The translations under genes were made by a program, and so were the position numbers. This document shows positions 1 through 8,339 of a stretch of DNA of 26,936 nt, in pieces. The notes under the pieces are model-generated. The model searched no databases and was not told where the DNA came from. It worked only from the letters and a program-made list of their open reading frames with translations. Source of the DNA: UBA2336 sp046294915 (lineage in GTDB: Bacteria; Bacteroidota; Bacteroidia; Cytophagales; Cyclobacteriaceae); contig JBKBOE010000037.1 in the NCBI GenBank assembly GCA_046294915.1, positions 1 through 26,936 on the forward strand, in the 5' to 3' direction. The first letter of the stretch is position 1. Each line of letters starts with the position of its first letter.

Positions 1-1
1 G

Positions 2-1849
2 ATGAATCCGGATATGAGCCTGGATGGAAAAATTGCAAGGCTTGGTCGCTACCCCAAGCGGCTCATCCAAAAAACAAAAGAGTGGATCATATCGTATCAT
101 CTGGAAAAAAATTTCACCAAGGAAGAGATCATTGCCATGTACCTGAACACCACTTCCTTTGGCAGTAATGCGTATGGCATTCGGGTAGCGGCTGAAACCT
201 ATTTTAATAAATCACCCGATAGCCTTAACCTTCAGGAGTCGGCCGTACTGGTTGGTATGCTGCAGGCAATTACCCGGTTTAGTCCGGTGTACAATCCTGA
301 AAACTCCCTCATTAAACGAAATGAAGTACTCTATAAGTTGGTAACCCATGGCTACATTTCCAGGCAGGCTTATGATTCCATCAAACAACTTCCCATTGAA
401 TTGAAGTACCGGGTACAAAACCAAAACGAAGGACTTGCCACCTACTTCCGAAACGTTATCCGTAATGATCTCATGGTCTGGTGCCGTGAACACGGTTACG
501 ATTTATGGGAATCCGGTTTGAAAATTTATACAACCATTGACAGCCGCATGCAATTGTATGCTGAGCAAGCCGTGGCCGAGCACATGCAGTACCAACAGCA
601 ACTTTTCGATGAGCACTGGAAAGGACGTAACCCCTGGATTGATGATGATTGGAAAGAAATCAAGGGTTTTCTTCAATCGCGCATAAAGCAAACTGAAACC
701 TACAAAAATCTGGTAGCCCGGTATGGAGAAAATAATGACTCCGTAAAAATTATGCTAAACCTTAAAAAGCCGATGACCATCTTTACCTGGAAAGGCGAAC
801 GCGATACGCTTTTCAGTTCAATGGATTCACTCAATTATTATAAACGCTTTTTACATGCAGGCCTTGTATCCATAGACGCCAATACCGGTGCCGTTAAAGC
901 CTGGGTCGGTGGAATAAATCACAAATACTTCAAGTATGATCACGTAAAGCAAGGGAAACGTCAGCCGGGTTCAACATTTAAACCGTTTGTCTACGGAGCC
1001 GCTCTTGAAATTGGCTATCATCCTTGCTTTGAGTTATATGATATATCGCCCAGTTTTACAGTTTCGGGCACTACGTGGTATCCTCCCAACTCAGACGGAA
1101 AATATGGAACGGGCGAGAAAATGAACCTGCGCCAGGCTATGGCACGATCCATCAATTCCATTACCGCACAGATTCTTCAAAAAGTGCATCCCGACAATGT
1201 TGTAAAATTTGCACATCGGGTAGGCATTACCAGTCCATTGGATGCGGTGCCTTCGCTTTGCCTTGGCGTAAGCGATGTATCACTCTATGAAATGGTGGGA
1301 GCTTACGGAACCTTTGTAAACAGCGGAATCTTCACCGAACCTAACTACATTACCCGCATAGAGGACAAAAACGGCAATGTTATCGAAAACTTTGTGCCTA
1401 AAACCCGCGAAGCAATCAGCGAGCAAACCGCCTACAAAATGGTTTATATGCTGCGCGGAGGTGTAGAAGAATCAGGAGGTACCTCGGGAGGCATTGGGCT
1501 CGACCTGAAAGAAGAAAATGAGATTGGAGGCAAAACCGGAACCACCAACAATGCATCCGATGGCTGGTATGTAGGGGTAACCCATAATCTTATTACAGGC
1601 ATCTGGGTTGGCGGGGATGAACGCAGCATTCACTTTCGTGAGTGGGTACTCGGCCAGGGGTCGCGCACTGCACGCCCCATTTGGGAAAAATACATGCGAA
1701 AAATTTACCTTGACCCTGCAGTTGAATACAAAAAAGGAAAATTCAGGCAACCGAAAACCGGCCTGGATGTGACCCTAAATTGTGACCGCTATACTATACC
1801 TGCCGATTCCGTATTGGTGGATGAAAAACCATGGGACGACTTTAACTGA
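2..1849 (+). CDS. mrcA: Class A penicillin-binding protein 1A, 5'-truncated by the window edge
   Basis: Bifunctional peptidoglycan synthase anchored in the inner membrane: an N-terminal GT51 glycosyltransferase polymerises lipid II and a C-terminal transpeptidase cross-links the peptides. What is present begins in the second half of GT51 (KTKEWIISYHLE near residues 25-36, then FGSNAYGI and the LQESAVLVGML helix). The cytoplasmic tail, membrane anchor and first GT51 motifs must lie left of the window, so the ATG at base 2 is probably internal. The transpeptidase is complete: S-T-F-K with nucleophile Ser324, S-I-N at 383-385 and K-T-G at 511-513, counted from base 2. The gene ends 8 bp before uvrC, so the two are probably cotranscribed. 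The family call is firm; the exact paralogue symbol is less so. Confidence 0.93.
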   Translation: MNPDMSLDGKIARLGRYPKRLIQKTKEWIISYHLEKNFTKEEIIAMYLNTTSFGSNAYGIRVAAETYFNKSPDSLNLQESAVLVGMLQAITRFSPVYNPENSLIKRNEVLYKLVTHGYISRQAYDSIKQLPIELKYRVQNQNEGLATYFRNVIRNDLMVWCREHGYDLWESGLKIYTTIDSRMQLYAEQAVAEHMQYQQQLFDEHWKGRNPWIDDDWKEIKGFLQSRIKQTETYKNLVARYGENNDSVKIMLNLKKPMTIFTWKGERDTLFSSMDSLNYYKRFLHAGLVSIDANTGAVKAWVGGINHKYFKYDHVKQGKRQPGSTFKPFVYGAALEIGYHPCFELYDISPSFTVSGTTWYPPNSDGKYGTGEKMNLRQAMARSINSITAQILQKVHPDNVVKFAHRVGITSPLDAVPSLCLGVSDVSLYEMVGAYGTFVNSGIFTEPNYITRIEDKNGNVIENFVPKTREAISEQTAYKMVYMLRGGVEESGGTSGGIGLDLKEENEIGGKTGTTNNASDGWYVGVTHNLITGIWVGGDERSIHFREWVLGQGSRTARPIWEKYMRKIYLDPAVEYKKGKFRQPKTGLDVTLNCDRYTIPADSVLVDEKPWDDFN

Positions 1850-1857
1850 CCTGAGCG

Positions 1858-3651
1858 ATGACCCGTGGCGACCTTAAAAGCTACGTTCAACGGCTACCCG
1901 ATTCACCCGGTGTTTACCGCTTTTACAATGCCGAAAATCAACTGGTGTACGTTGGTAAAGCGAAAAACATAAAAAAGAGAGTTCAGAGCTATTTCGGAGT
2001 AAAACAAAATCTTAACCGCAAAACACAGCGTCTTGTCCTTGAAACCAAAAGAATTGAATACACCGTTGCAAGCAATGAATTTGATGCCCTGTTGCTGGAA
2101 AACAACCTGATCAAACAATTCCAGCCTCGCTACAACATTCTTCTTAAGGACGACAAGACTTTTCCCTACCTGTGTATTCTTGCCGAGCGATTCCCCCGCA
2201 TCATCTCAACCCGGAAGTACGTACCCAAACAAGGTGAATACTTTGGTCCCTATTCAAGCGTTGTTGCTATGAAGAGTGTGCTTGAATTAGTAAGAAAATT
2301 ATACACCATTCGTACCTGCAACCTGAATTTATCAGAAAGCAACATCAAACAAAAAAAATTCAAAATCTGCCTTGAGTTCCACATTGGCAATTGCAAAGGC
2401 CCTTGCGAAGGCCTTCAGGAGGAAGAAGCCTACAATCAGGAAATCAGCCAGGCACGTGATATTCTAAAGGGAAATCTGAGTGTGATCAGGCAATTTTTTG
2501 AAGACCAGATGAAATTGGCTGCTTCCAAAATGAATTTCGAAAGTGCACAATTTTATAAGGAAAAACTTGAAACACTCGAGAAATTCCAAAGCAAATCAAT
2601 GGTCGTTAACAAAACCCTTACCGATATTGATGTAATCACCATTACCGACAACGACAAATATGCCTACATCAATTATATGCTGGTAAAAGAAGGGGCTATT
2701 GTACATTCCAAATCTGTTGAAATTCAAAAGCAACTTGATGAGCATCCCGAAGATATATTGAGTTTTGCCTTTGTAGAATTACGCCAGCAGAGTGCCAGCT
2801 TAAATACCAAAGTACTTAGCAATATACCCTTGCGAACGCTGGATAATACCCTTCACAACATTGTGCCTAAGATTGGTGACAAGAAAAAGCTAATTTCCCT
2901 TTCGTTGAAAAATGCTCTTGAGTTAAAGCGTGAAAGAGAACTGGCAAGGGCAGAACAGCCGGCAAAAAAGAACCCCGCCCTCCATGCCCTGCAGCACGAA
3001 TTACGCCTTACCACACTACCGGTAACCATCGAATGTTTTGACAACAGCAACCTACAGGGCACAACTCCGGTTGCTTCGATGGTTCGGTTTGTAAACGGTA
3101 AACCTGATAAAAAAAGTTACCGGCACTTTAACATTAAAACGGTAACAGGGCCCAACGATTTTGCCTCGATGAAAGAAGTGGTAGGCAGGCGATATAAAAG
3201 AATTCTGGAGGAACAATCCCCACTTCCTGATTTGATTATTGTTGACGGAGGAAAGGGACAGCTATCCAGCGCGTGCGAAGCACTGAAAGAACTCAACCTC
3301 TACGGGCAATTGCCTATTGCAGGAATCGCCAAAAAACTGGAAGAGATCTACATTTCCGATGACCCCCTTCCCCTGTTAATCAACAAGAAATCACCCGGAC
3401 TCAAACTTATCCAGCAAATCAGAGATGAGGCACATCGATTTGCCCTTTCCTTCCACCGTCAAAAAAGAAGTAAGGCCAATCTGAAAACCAGCCTGGATGA
3501 TTTGCCCGGTATTGGAAAATCCACCGCAGAAAAATTGCTGAAGCATTTCAAATCCGCCCGGAAAATCATGGAAGCAACCCCGCAGGAACTTGAGAACGTA
3601 GTGGGGAAAAGCAAAGCCATGATCATTCTGAAACAAAAAAGCCTCCCTTAA
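1858..3651 (+). CDS. uvrC: Excinuclease ABC subunit C
   Basis: UvrC makes both incisions around bulky DNA lesions during nucleotide excision repair, after UvrA and UvrB have marked the site. The 597-residue length is normal. Domains run in order: GIY-YIG nuclease (GVY 18-20, YVG 31-33; 3' incision), a Cys-rich linker, a UVR helix pair for UvrB binding near residues 220-245 (KLAASKMNFESAQFYKEKLE), the RNase H-like 5' nuclease (ECFDNSNLQGT followed by IIVDGGKGQL), and C-terminal tandem helix-hairpin-helix (LPGIGKSTAEKLL). The ATG at 1858 follows the PBP1A stop by 8 bp, which suggests an operon. The stop codon TAA lies inside the hairpin of the following terminator. uvrA is in the same window but 12 kb away on the other strand. 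Confidence 0.97.
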   Translation: MTRGDLKSYVQRLPDSPGVYRFYNAENQLVYVGKAKNIKKRVQSYFGVKQNLNRKTQRLVLETKRIEYTVASNEFDALLLENNLIKQFQPRYNILLKDDKTFPYLCILAERFPRIISTRKYVPKQGEYFGPYSSVVAMKSVLELVRKLYTIRTCNLNLSESNIKQKKFKICLEFHIGNCKGPCEGLQEEEAYNQEISQARDILKGNLSVIRQFFEDQMKLAASKMNFESAQFYKEKLETLEKFQSKSMVVNKTLTDIDVITITDNDKYAYINYMLVKEGAIVHSKSVEIQKQLDEHPEDILSFAFVELRQQSASLNTKVLSNIPLRTLDNTLHNIVPKIGDKKKLISLSLKNALELKRERELARAEQPAKKNPALHALQHELRLTTLPVTIECFDNSNLQGTTPVASMVRFVNGKPDKKSYRHFNIKTVTGPNDFASMKEVVGRRYKRILEEQSPLPDLIIVDGGKGQLSSACEALKELNLYGQLPIAGIAKKLEEIYISDDPLPLLINKKSPGLKLIQQIRDEAHRFALSFHRQKRSKANLKTSLDDLPGIGKSTAEKLLKHFKSARKIMEATPQELENVVGKSKAMIILKQKSLP

Positions 3652-3680
3652 GAGAAAGGAGGCTTTACCATTTTTTTTTC
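3638..3680. terminator. Bidirectional intrinsic terminator between uvrC and gldN
   Basis: A perfect 9-bp stem, AAAGCCTCC (3638-3646) with GGAGGCTTT (3658-3666), and an 11-nt loop. On the + strand it is followed, after four bases, by nine T (3671-3679). On the - strand it is followed by a T run complementary to the A tract at 3635-3640. It can therefore stop both uvrC and the oncoming gld operon. The uvrC stop codon (3649-3651) is in the loop. Confidence 0.85.
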
Positions 3681-3688
3681 AGGAAAAA

Positions 3689-4594
3689 TCAGAACTCCCA
3701 AAGGTTGTGTTCCTTTTCCATGAGCATCATTTCAGCCCACTCACGGGCCCAAACCCCTTCATAGTATGGCCGGCCATTGTTACGATACACATCTTCAATA
3801 CTCTCGTCATCCGGGTTTTCAATCTTATCGATCACACCACGGAACAAGCGGAGCAAAAAGGCATCGGCAAAGTTTTTGTTCTCTGCGGTATTCTGCCGGT
3901 TAAACCAAACCGCTTTCTCAGGATTATTTCTGAACACTCTTTCTAAATCCTTATACTTAAACCAGCCTAACGACTTAAAGGTACCCGTATTATCATCAAA
4001 GGCTTCCAGTTTAATGGCCTGTATATCATAATAGAGTCTGGACCTGCGCTTATCAAAAATAACATCTTCCATCAGGGTGAGCATATACACCGAACGCGGC
4101 AACACGGTAATGGATTTCCCCTGAGATGAGGGCGCCCACTCACCATTTGGTGCGGTTCCGGGGTTGATGCCCACGTTTCCATCAATGGTTGATTCATAGT
4201 TCTTGCCGTTAAATGAAACCGGGTCATTCATGTAATAGGTGAACGTAGGATCCCAGGCAGGTAATACCTGGCCTTTGGTGATGATCAGTTTCTCGTCAAA
4301 CTCTTCTTTCGTCATGGTTGACTTCAGCGAGTCGCTATTGTACACGTTGGCAATCTCACCGGATGCAACCGCATCCATAATCAACTTCGTAATTTCGCCA
4401 TTGCTTGAAAAGAAGCCTTTATTTTGCTTTTCCTTCAAATCGATCTTCCTCCATACCCGAAGTTTGTACAGATGTTCATACCTGGGAATCGGGTTGATTG
4501 AGTTTGGGTTGTACTGCGGCAACTCAGGCTGAGCGAATACAGAAACTGAAATCCCCAACGCAAAAAATAAAACGATCTTCTTTACTGGCTGCAT
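3689..4594 (-). CDS. gldN: Gliding motility / type IX secretion protein GldN (PorN), with CBM-like insert
   Basis: GldN pairs with the lipoprotein GldK in a ring at the periplasmic face of the outer membrane, part of the type IX secretion system. The 301-residue protein starts with a clear signal peptide (cleavage about SVFA|QP, residue 21). It keeps the family features: a VWRKIDLKEK segment, SVYMLTLMEDVIFDKRRSRLYYDIQ-type strands (written here only to mark residues about 168-192), and the C-terminal MLMEKEHNLWEF end. Residues 113-155 hold an unusual segment (AWDPTFTYYMNDPVSFNGK and onward to GEW) that resembles a CBM5/12 carbohydrate-binding module and has no obvious counterpart in Flavobacterium GldN as I remember it. 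It is the last gene of the operon, 6 bp after gldM, and ends at the shared terminator. Confidence 0.95.
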   Translation of the reverse strand: MQPVKKIVLFFALGISVSVFAQPELPQYNPNSINPIPRYEHLYKLRVWRKIDLKEKQNKGFFSSNGEITKLIMDAVASGEIANVYNSDSLKSTMTKEEFDEKLIITKGQVLPAWDPTFTYYMNDPVSFNGKNYESTIDGNVGINPGTAPNGEWAPSSQGKSITVLPRSVYMLTLMEDVIFDKRRSRLYYDIQAIKLEAFDDNTGTFKSLGWFKYKDLERVFRNNPEKAVWFNRQNTAENKNFADAFLLRLFRGVIDKIENPDDESIEDVYRNNGRPYYEGVWAREWAEMMLMEKEHNLWEF

Positions 4595-4600
4595 ATGCTT

Positions 4601-6193
4601 TTATTGAGAAACAGGAATATTGATAATATCATTACCGGATACAGTTACCGGTTCCGGCACTCCTTTATACGTCATCCGTACTACATTTTTAGGCTCGATA
4701 ATAATCCGGTCACCGGGTTTCATCAAAGCTCTCCAGGCAGACAAATCCACCAATTCACTGGTAACGGTCATTTCCTGAACACGCTGTGTACCACGTGCTA
4801 ATATTACGGATATATTACGCATCCGGTAGTTTGCGTCCTTTGGCACTTCTGCCTTAAAGTTTTCATCGGCCTCGGCATTTATTCTGAGCCCGGCAATCTG
4901 GCCTGCTTTTACACCATTCTTTAAGTCAATGTCACGTCCGTTATTGTCCTTTGGAACAATTCTCGGGCGCGGAACATTCTTAACAGCAAACTCTTCATTA
5001 CCGATAAAGGTACCGGAGTTGTTCACGGCTACGGTTACTTTACGCTGGTTAGGAATGATGGTTACCTGGCCGATCTTCTCACCCTTTATAATTTCTGCAC
5101 CCGTGGCCGAGAATGAGGGGTTATAATCGGTACCTAAAGTAGGCACTTCAATGTTCACCAGGTTACCACAACCCATATACAGCGTTGGTGCCACACCGGT
5201 AGTTACCCGGATTGTCGGTTTAGCAACAATGTACTCAATGGTTTGAGGGTACACCTTATCGTTAAGCTTTATTTCGGCTTTAAACGATTGCTTGGATTGT
5301 CCCTTCGCATCGTAGCTTCCTCCTCTTGCTGTGAACTTAACCTTACCCATTTTTATGCCCGTTGCCGGATCAACATCTACCGGAATTGCCGAGCCGTTCA
5401 TAAACATCTCAGGGCTCAGGGCAGAAGAAGAGGCTGATATAAACATATCGGCTTCATAGGTCGCACCCGCAGCAACAACAGAGGACTTTGGTCTAACCAT
5501 AGGAATGATCGATTCAAACTTAACAACCTCAGCTCCGGCATCTGCCGCCAGTTTACTAAGTGCCTGTGATTCGAGCTCGAGTATTTCTGACTGTATCTGC
5601 GTTACCGATGCCAACGCTGCAATAACCGGGGTGTTTTCAAATGTAAACGTTAGGAAATCCTTTCGAACATGATCCGGATCATTGGCAAATTCAGGAATGT
5701 CTTTTGGAGCTCTTGCAAGGGTCCCAAAGCTCATCCCGGTTAATTCATTTATTTCCTTTACATAATTGTTCAGCTTGGTCTCAAGATCACGCCCCCAGGG
5801 CGACTTCTTATCGATCATCATGGTGGCCACAGCCGAGCCGTGGTTATTAATCACTTTTTCATCCACCTTGTCAGACCCCGAAACCTCAAGCATCTTTTTC
5901 TTGAGTGTTTCAATCCAGGCCGAAGTGGATGTGGTGAGTTCCCTTACCTTCTGGGCCCGTTCAACTGCACTCTTAATCTTTTCCACCTCACTCTTACCCC
6001 CATCTTCTATAATTTTTGCAAGCGTCTTGGCATTTGCCTCGTCCGTATCCTTTATTAACTGGTTAAGCGTACCGTTAATGATGGCGAACTTCTCCAACAC
6101 CGCGTTGCTCACCTGAAGGGCCAGAAGTGCGGTGAGTACCAGGTACATCATACCAATCATCTTCTGCCGCGGGGTTTCTTTTTTTCCTGCCAT
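4601..6193 (-). CDS. gldM: Gliding motility / T9SS motor protein GldM (PorM)
   Basis: GldM forms, with GldL, the proton-driven inner-membrane motor that powers type IX secretion and gliding. It crosses the membrane once and reaches through the periplasm as a dimer to the GldK-GldN ring. At 530 residues the length is typical. A single N-terminal transmembrane helix is visible at about residues 12-32 (MIGMMYLVLTALLALQVSNA), preceded by a short basic tail. The rest is a helical domain followed by beta-rich, Ig-like periplasmic domains (for example MFMNGSAIPVDVDP and NNSGTFIGNEEFAV). The gene is 55 bp downstream of gldL and 6 bp upstream of gldN, consistent with one transcript. Confidence 0.97.
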   Translation of the reverse strand: MAGKKETPRQKMIGMMYLVLTALLALQVSNAVLEKFAIINGTLNQLIKDTDEANAKTLAKIIEDGGKSEVEKIKSAVERAQKVRELTTSTSAWIETLKKKMLEVSGSDKVDEKVINNHGSAVATMMIDKKSPWGRDLETKLNNYVKEINELTGMSFGTLARAPKDIPEFANDPDHVRKDFLTFTFENTPVIAALASVTQIQSEILELESQALSKLAADAGAEVVKFESIIPMVRPKSSVVAAGATYEADMFISASSSALSPEMFMNGSAIPVDVDPATGIKMGKVKFTARGGSYDAKGQSKQSFKAEIKLNDKVYPQTIEYIVAKPTIRVTTGVAPTLYMGCGNLVNIEVPTLGTDYNPSFSATGAEIIKGEKIGQVTIIPNQRKVTVAVNNSGTFIGNEEFAVKNVPRPRIVPKDNNGRDIDLKNGVKAGQIAGLRINAEADENFKAEVPKDANYRMRNISVILARGTQRVQEMTVTSELVDLSAWRALMKPGDRIIIEPKNVVRMTYKGVPEPVTVSGNDIINIPVSQ

Positions 6194-6248
6194 TTGTTGT
6201 ACTGTTTAAATTGTGATAATCCTTAAACCCTAATTCCCAATCTTACAA

Positions 6249-7073
6249 TCAACCCTGACCTCCGCCTTTCATGGCGGTAAGCATGCTGCCGTACACCTTG
6301 TTCAAGGATGTTAAGTTATCGGTAAGTTTACCCAACTCGCTGGTAAACTTCGTAGTGTTTTCACCTACCTTGGAAAGGCCCTGCATAGCACCGGTAAGGC
6401 TTTCGTAGAACTTGTTCATGTTCTTAACATGGCTGTCGGCATCTTTTAACTCCATTTCATAAACCGAATTCAGTGCAGCCAGATTTTTGGTTACTTTCTG
6501 AACTTGTGAATGATATTCACCGGCATCCTTTGATGCATTGGCCATTGACCCAACAGCTTCAATGGCTGTTTTGTATGACGCGTTCATATCAGAAAGCGCC
6601 TTGGAGGCTGTTTTTACATTGGTCGCATACTCATTGGTAGCCACAGCAGCATTCGTAAGGTTATTCATTTGCTTTGCAGACTCTGCCAGGTTATTAAGTC
6701 CCTTACCCAGGTTATCGAGCAGGTTTTGGTCAACTTTGGCTGTTTTCAGCATTTCATCAATTTTCAAAAGCGGAGATTCGGCCGAGTGACCTGGTTTGCG
6801 AACGGTTGGCGATGTTACCGAAGGCTCAAAGTCTTCAGCAAGTTCAGGATATACTTTTGTCCAATCGGTTTCTTTCGCTGCGGGTTCAAACGCACTTAAA
6901 AAGAAGATGGCCGCTTCAGTTAAGAGACCAACCATCAGCATTTGATCTGCACCGGTAAGGTGTAGAATTTTAAATAGTGCACCGACAATTACGACTGCCG
7001 CACCAATACCATAAACCTTTGGCATTATGGTTTTGAAGACTAACTCAGCAATTCCGCCTTTTTTCTTGCTCAT
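6249..7073 (-). CDS. gldL: Gliding motility / T9SS motor protein GldL (PorL)
   Basis: GldL is the membrane ring of the T9SS motor and carries the proton path. Two transmembrane helices are seen at about residues 20-39 (YGIGAAVVIVGALFKILHL) and 46-62 (LMVGLLTEAAIFFLSAF). Glu53 in the second helix probably corresponds to the essential membrane glutamate described in Flavobacterium GldL, and Lys35/His38 of the first helix also fit conserved polar positions. The remaining 200 residues are cytoplasmic and helical. They hold repeated [M/L]N-x-x-Y motifs at residues 164-167, 202-205, 220-223 and 258-261, with an EY-x3-V-containing unit recurring about every 38 residues. It sits between gldK (64 bp upstream) and gldM. 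Confidence 0.97.
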   Translation of the reverse strand: MSKKKGGIAELVFKTIMPKVYGIGAAVVIVGALFKILHLTGADQMLMVGLLTEAAIFFLSAFEPAAKETDWTKVYPELAEDFEPSVTSPTVRKPGHSAESPLLKIDEMLKTAKVDQNLLDNLGKGLNNLAESAKQMNNLTNAAVATNEYATNVKTASKALSDMNASYKTAIEAVGSMANASKDAGEYHSQVQKVTKNLAALNSVYEMELKDADSHVKNMNKFYESLTGAMQGLSKVGENTTKFTSELGKLTDNLTSLNKVYGSMLTAMKGGGQG

Positions 7074-7137
7074 TGTAGTATGGGTTTAAGTTTTTGTCTT
7101 TTTGATATTGTTTAAAGATAACGAGAGTTTTCGTTTG

Positions 7138-8223
7138 TTAAAATTCTCTTCCTGATGACCTGCCCAGATGGGTAAGCGCACACCGGAATCCGATGTAAGC
7201 CCGGGTAGAATCTTTAAATTCATAGGTGCGTGTACCCGTTTCCAGGTAGTAGGCAACGTCTTTCCATGACCCTCCTCTGATTACCTTCTTGGGTGCAATC
7301 TTCGCATTGTACCGGGAATCTTCCGGATTGGTTCGTGGATCTATGAATTGCGGGTTCAAATCCCAAACGGTGGGTACAGAGGCCGGGTTGAAATCATCCA
7401 GGCACCATTCACTAACGTTACCGGCCATGTCGTAAAGTCCGTAATCATTCGGGAAGTAAGCCATTACCGGTGAAGTGTACGCAAAGCCATCATCATAAAA
7501 GTTACCGCGGCCTGGCTTGAAGTTAGCCAGCATACAACCTTTTGAGTTCCTTATATAGGGGTTACCCCACGGATATTTGGCCATGTCGCGTCCACCGCGG
7601 GCTGCATATTCCCATTCTGCTTCGGATGGAAGACGAAAACTGGGCATGGGAAATTCACCAACACTCTTCCGGTAGTCGTTCCAATATGCCGTTCTCCAGT
7701 TTGAAAAGAACACAGCCGCGTCCCAGTTAATGCCCACCACAGGATAGTCGTCATAGCCGGGATGCCAGTAGTAATAATCCTGAATGGGATCCCCCATGTG
7801 GTGAGAAAAGTCTCGCACCCAGACCGTAGTATCGGGATAATATTTTTGTTTAAATGTTTCCTGATCTACTGTTTCAAATCCCTCAATGCTCCCATTTTCA
7901 AGCAGGTGGTAATTAGTGAACTGGCGATACTCATTATTGGTGATTTCGGTATCATCCATGAAGAACGATCCGATGGTAACTTGTTTATTGTAATTGATTT
8001 GTGTTGATGCAGGGTCTTCATCGGCTTGCCCCATGTGAAATGTTCCTGCCGGAATTGGAACCATACCAAACGGGCGGGTCATTACCCAGCCTTGCCGGCC
8101 ACCTACTCCTATAAGTTCTCCTCCATCTCCACCTTTACCTCCCCCAATACCTAATAATCCGCAGGCACTGGCTGCCAATCCTAAAAGTATAATTGTAATT
8201 TTTGATGAAGCCGCCTTATCCAT
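7138..8223 (-). CDS. gldK: Gliding motility / T9SS lipoprotein GldK (PorK)
   Basis: GldK is an outer-membrane lipoprotein of the GldK-GldN ring in the type IX secretion system. The 361-residue protein begins with a lipoprotein signal (LLGLAASAC, acylated Cys21) and a Gly-rich linker (GIGGGKGGDGG). A formylglycine-generating-enzyme (FGE-sulfatase) fold follows: GMVPIPAGTFHMG, MDDTEITNNEYRQF, LPSEAEWEYAARGG, GLYDMAGNVSEWC and KKVIRGGSWKD. In this family the fold is structural and is not known to act as an oxidase. The -3 residue of the lipobox is Ala rather than Leu. The gene lies 116 bp downstream of the PorP/SprF gene; that gap is long enough for a second promoter, but I see only imperfect matches. 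Confidence 0.97.
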   Translation of the reverse strand: MDKAASSKITIILLGLAASACGLLGIGGGKGGDGGELIGVGGRQGWVMTRPFGMVPIPAGTFHMGQADEDPASTQINYNKQVTIGSFFMDDTEITNNEYRQFTNYHLLENGSIEGFETVDQETFKQKYYPDTTVWVRDFSHHMGDPIQDYYYWHPGYDDYPVVGINWDAAVFFSNWRTAYWNDYRKSVGEFPMPSFRLPSEAEWEYAARGGRDMAKYPWGNPYIRNSKGCMLANFKPGRGNFYDDGFAYTSPVMAYFPNDYGLYDMAGNVSEWCLDDFNPASVPTVWDLNPQFIDPRTNPEDSRYNAKIAPKKVIRGGSWKDVAYYLETGTRTYEFKDSTRAYIGFRCALTHLGRSSGREF

Positions 8224-8339
8224 AGTTATTAAATCAGTTTGCTTTTTGAGTCCCGAAAATACCGCTTAAAGTGTTACTTTTTGAAACAATTGATTACCAA
8301 ATTCTATAAAATCTGCATAAAACCAAAATAATTTACCGG

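Noticed and set aside
7138..8223. Sulfatase-modifying (formylglycine-generating) enzyme
   Set aside because: The FGE fold is the normal structural body of GldK; the lipoprotein signal and gldL-M-N neighbours settle the call.
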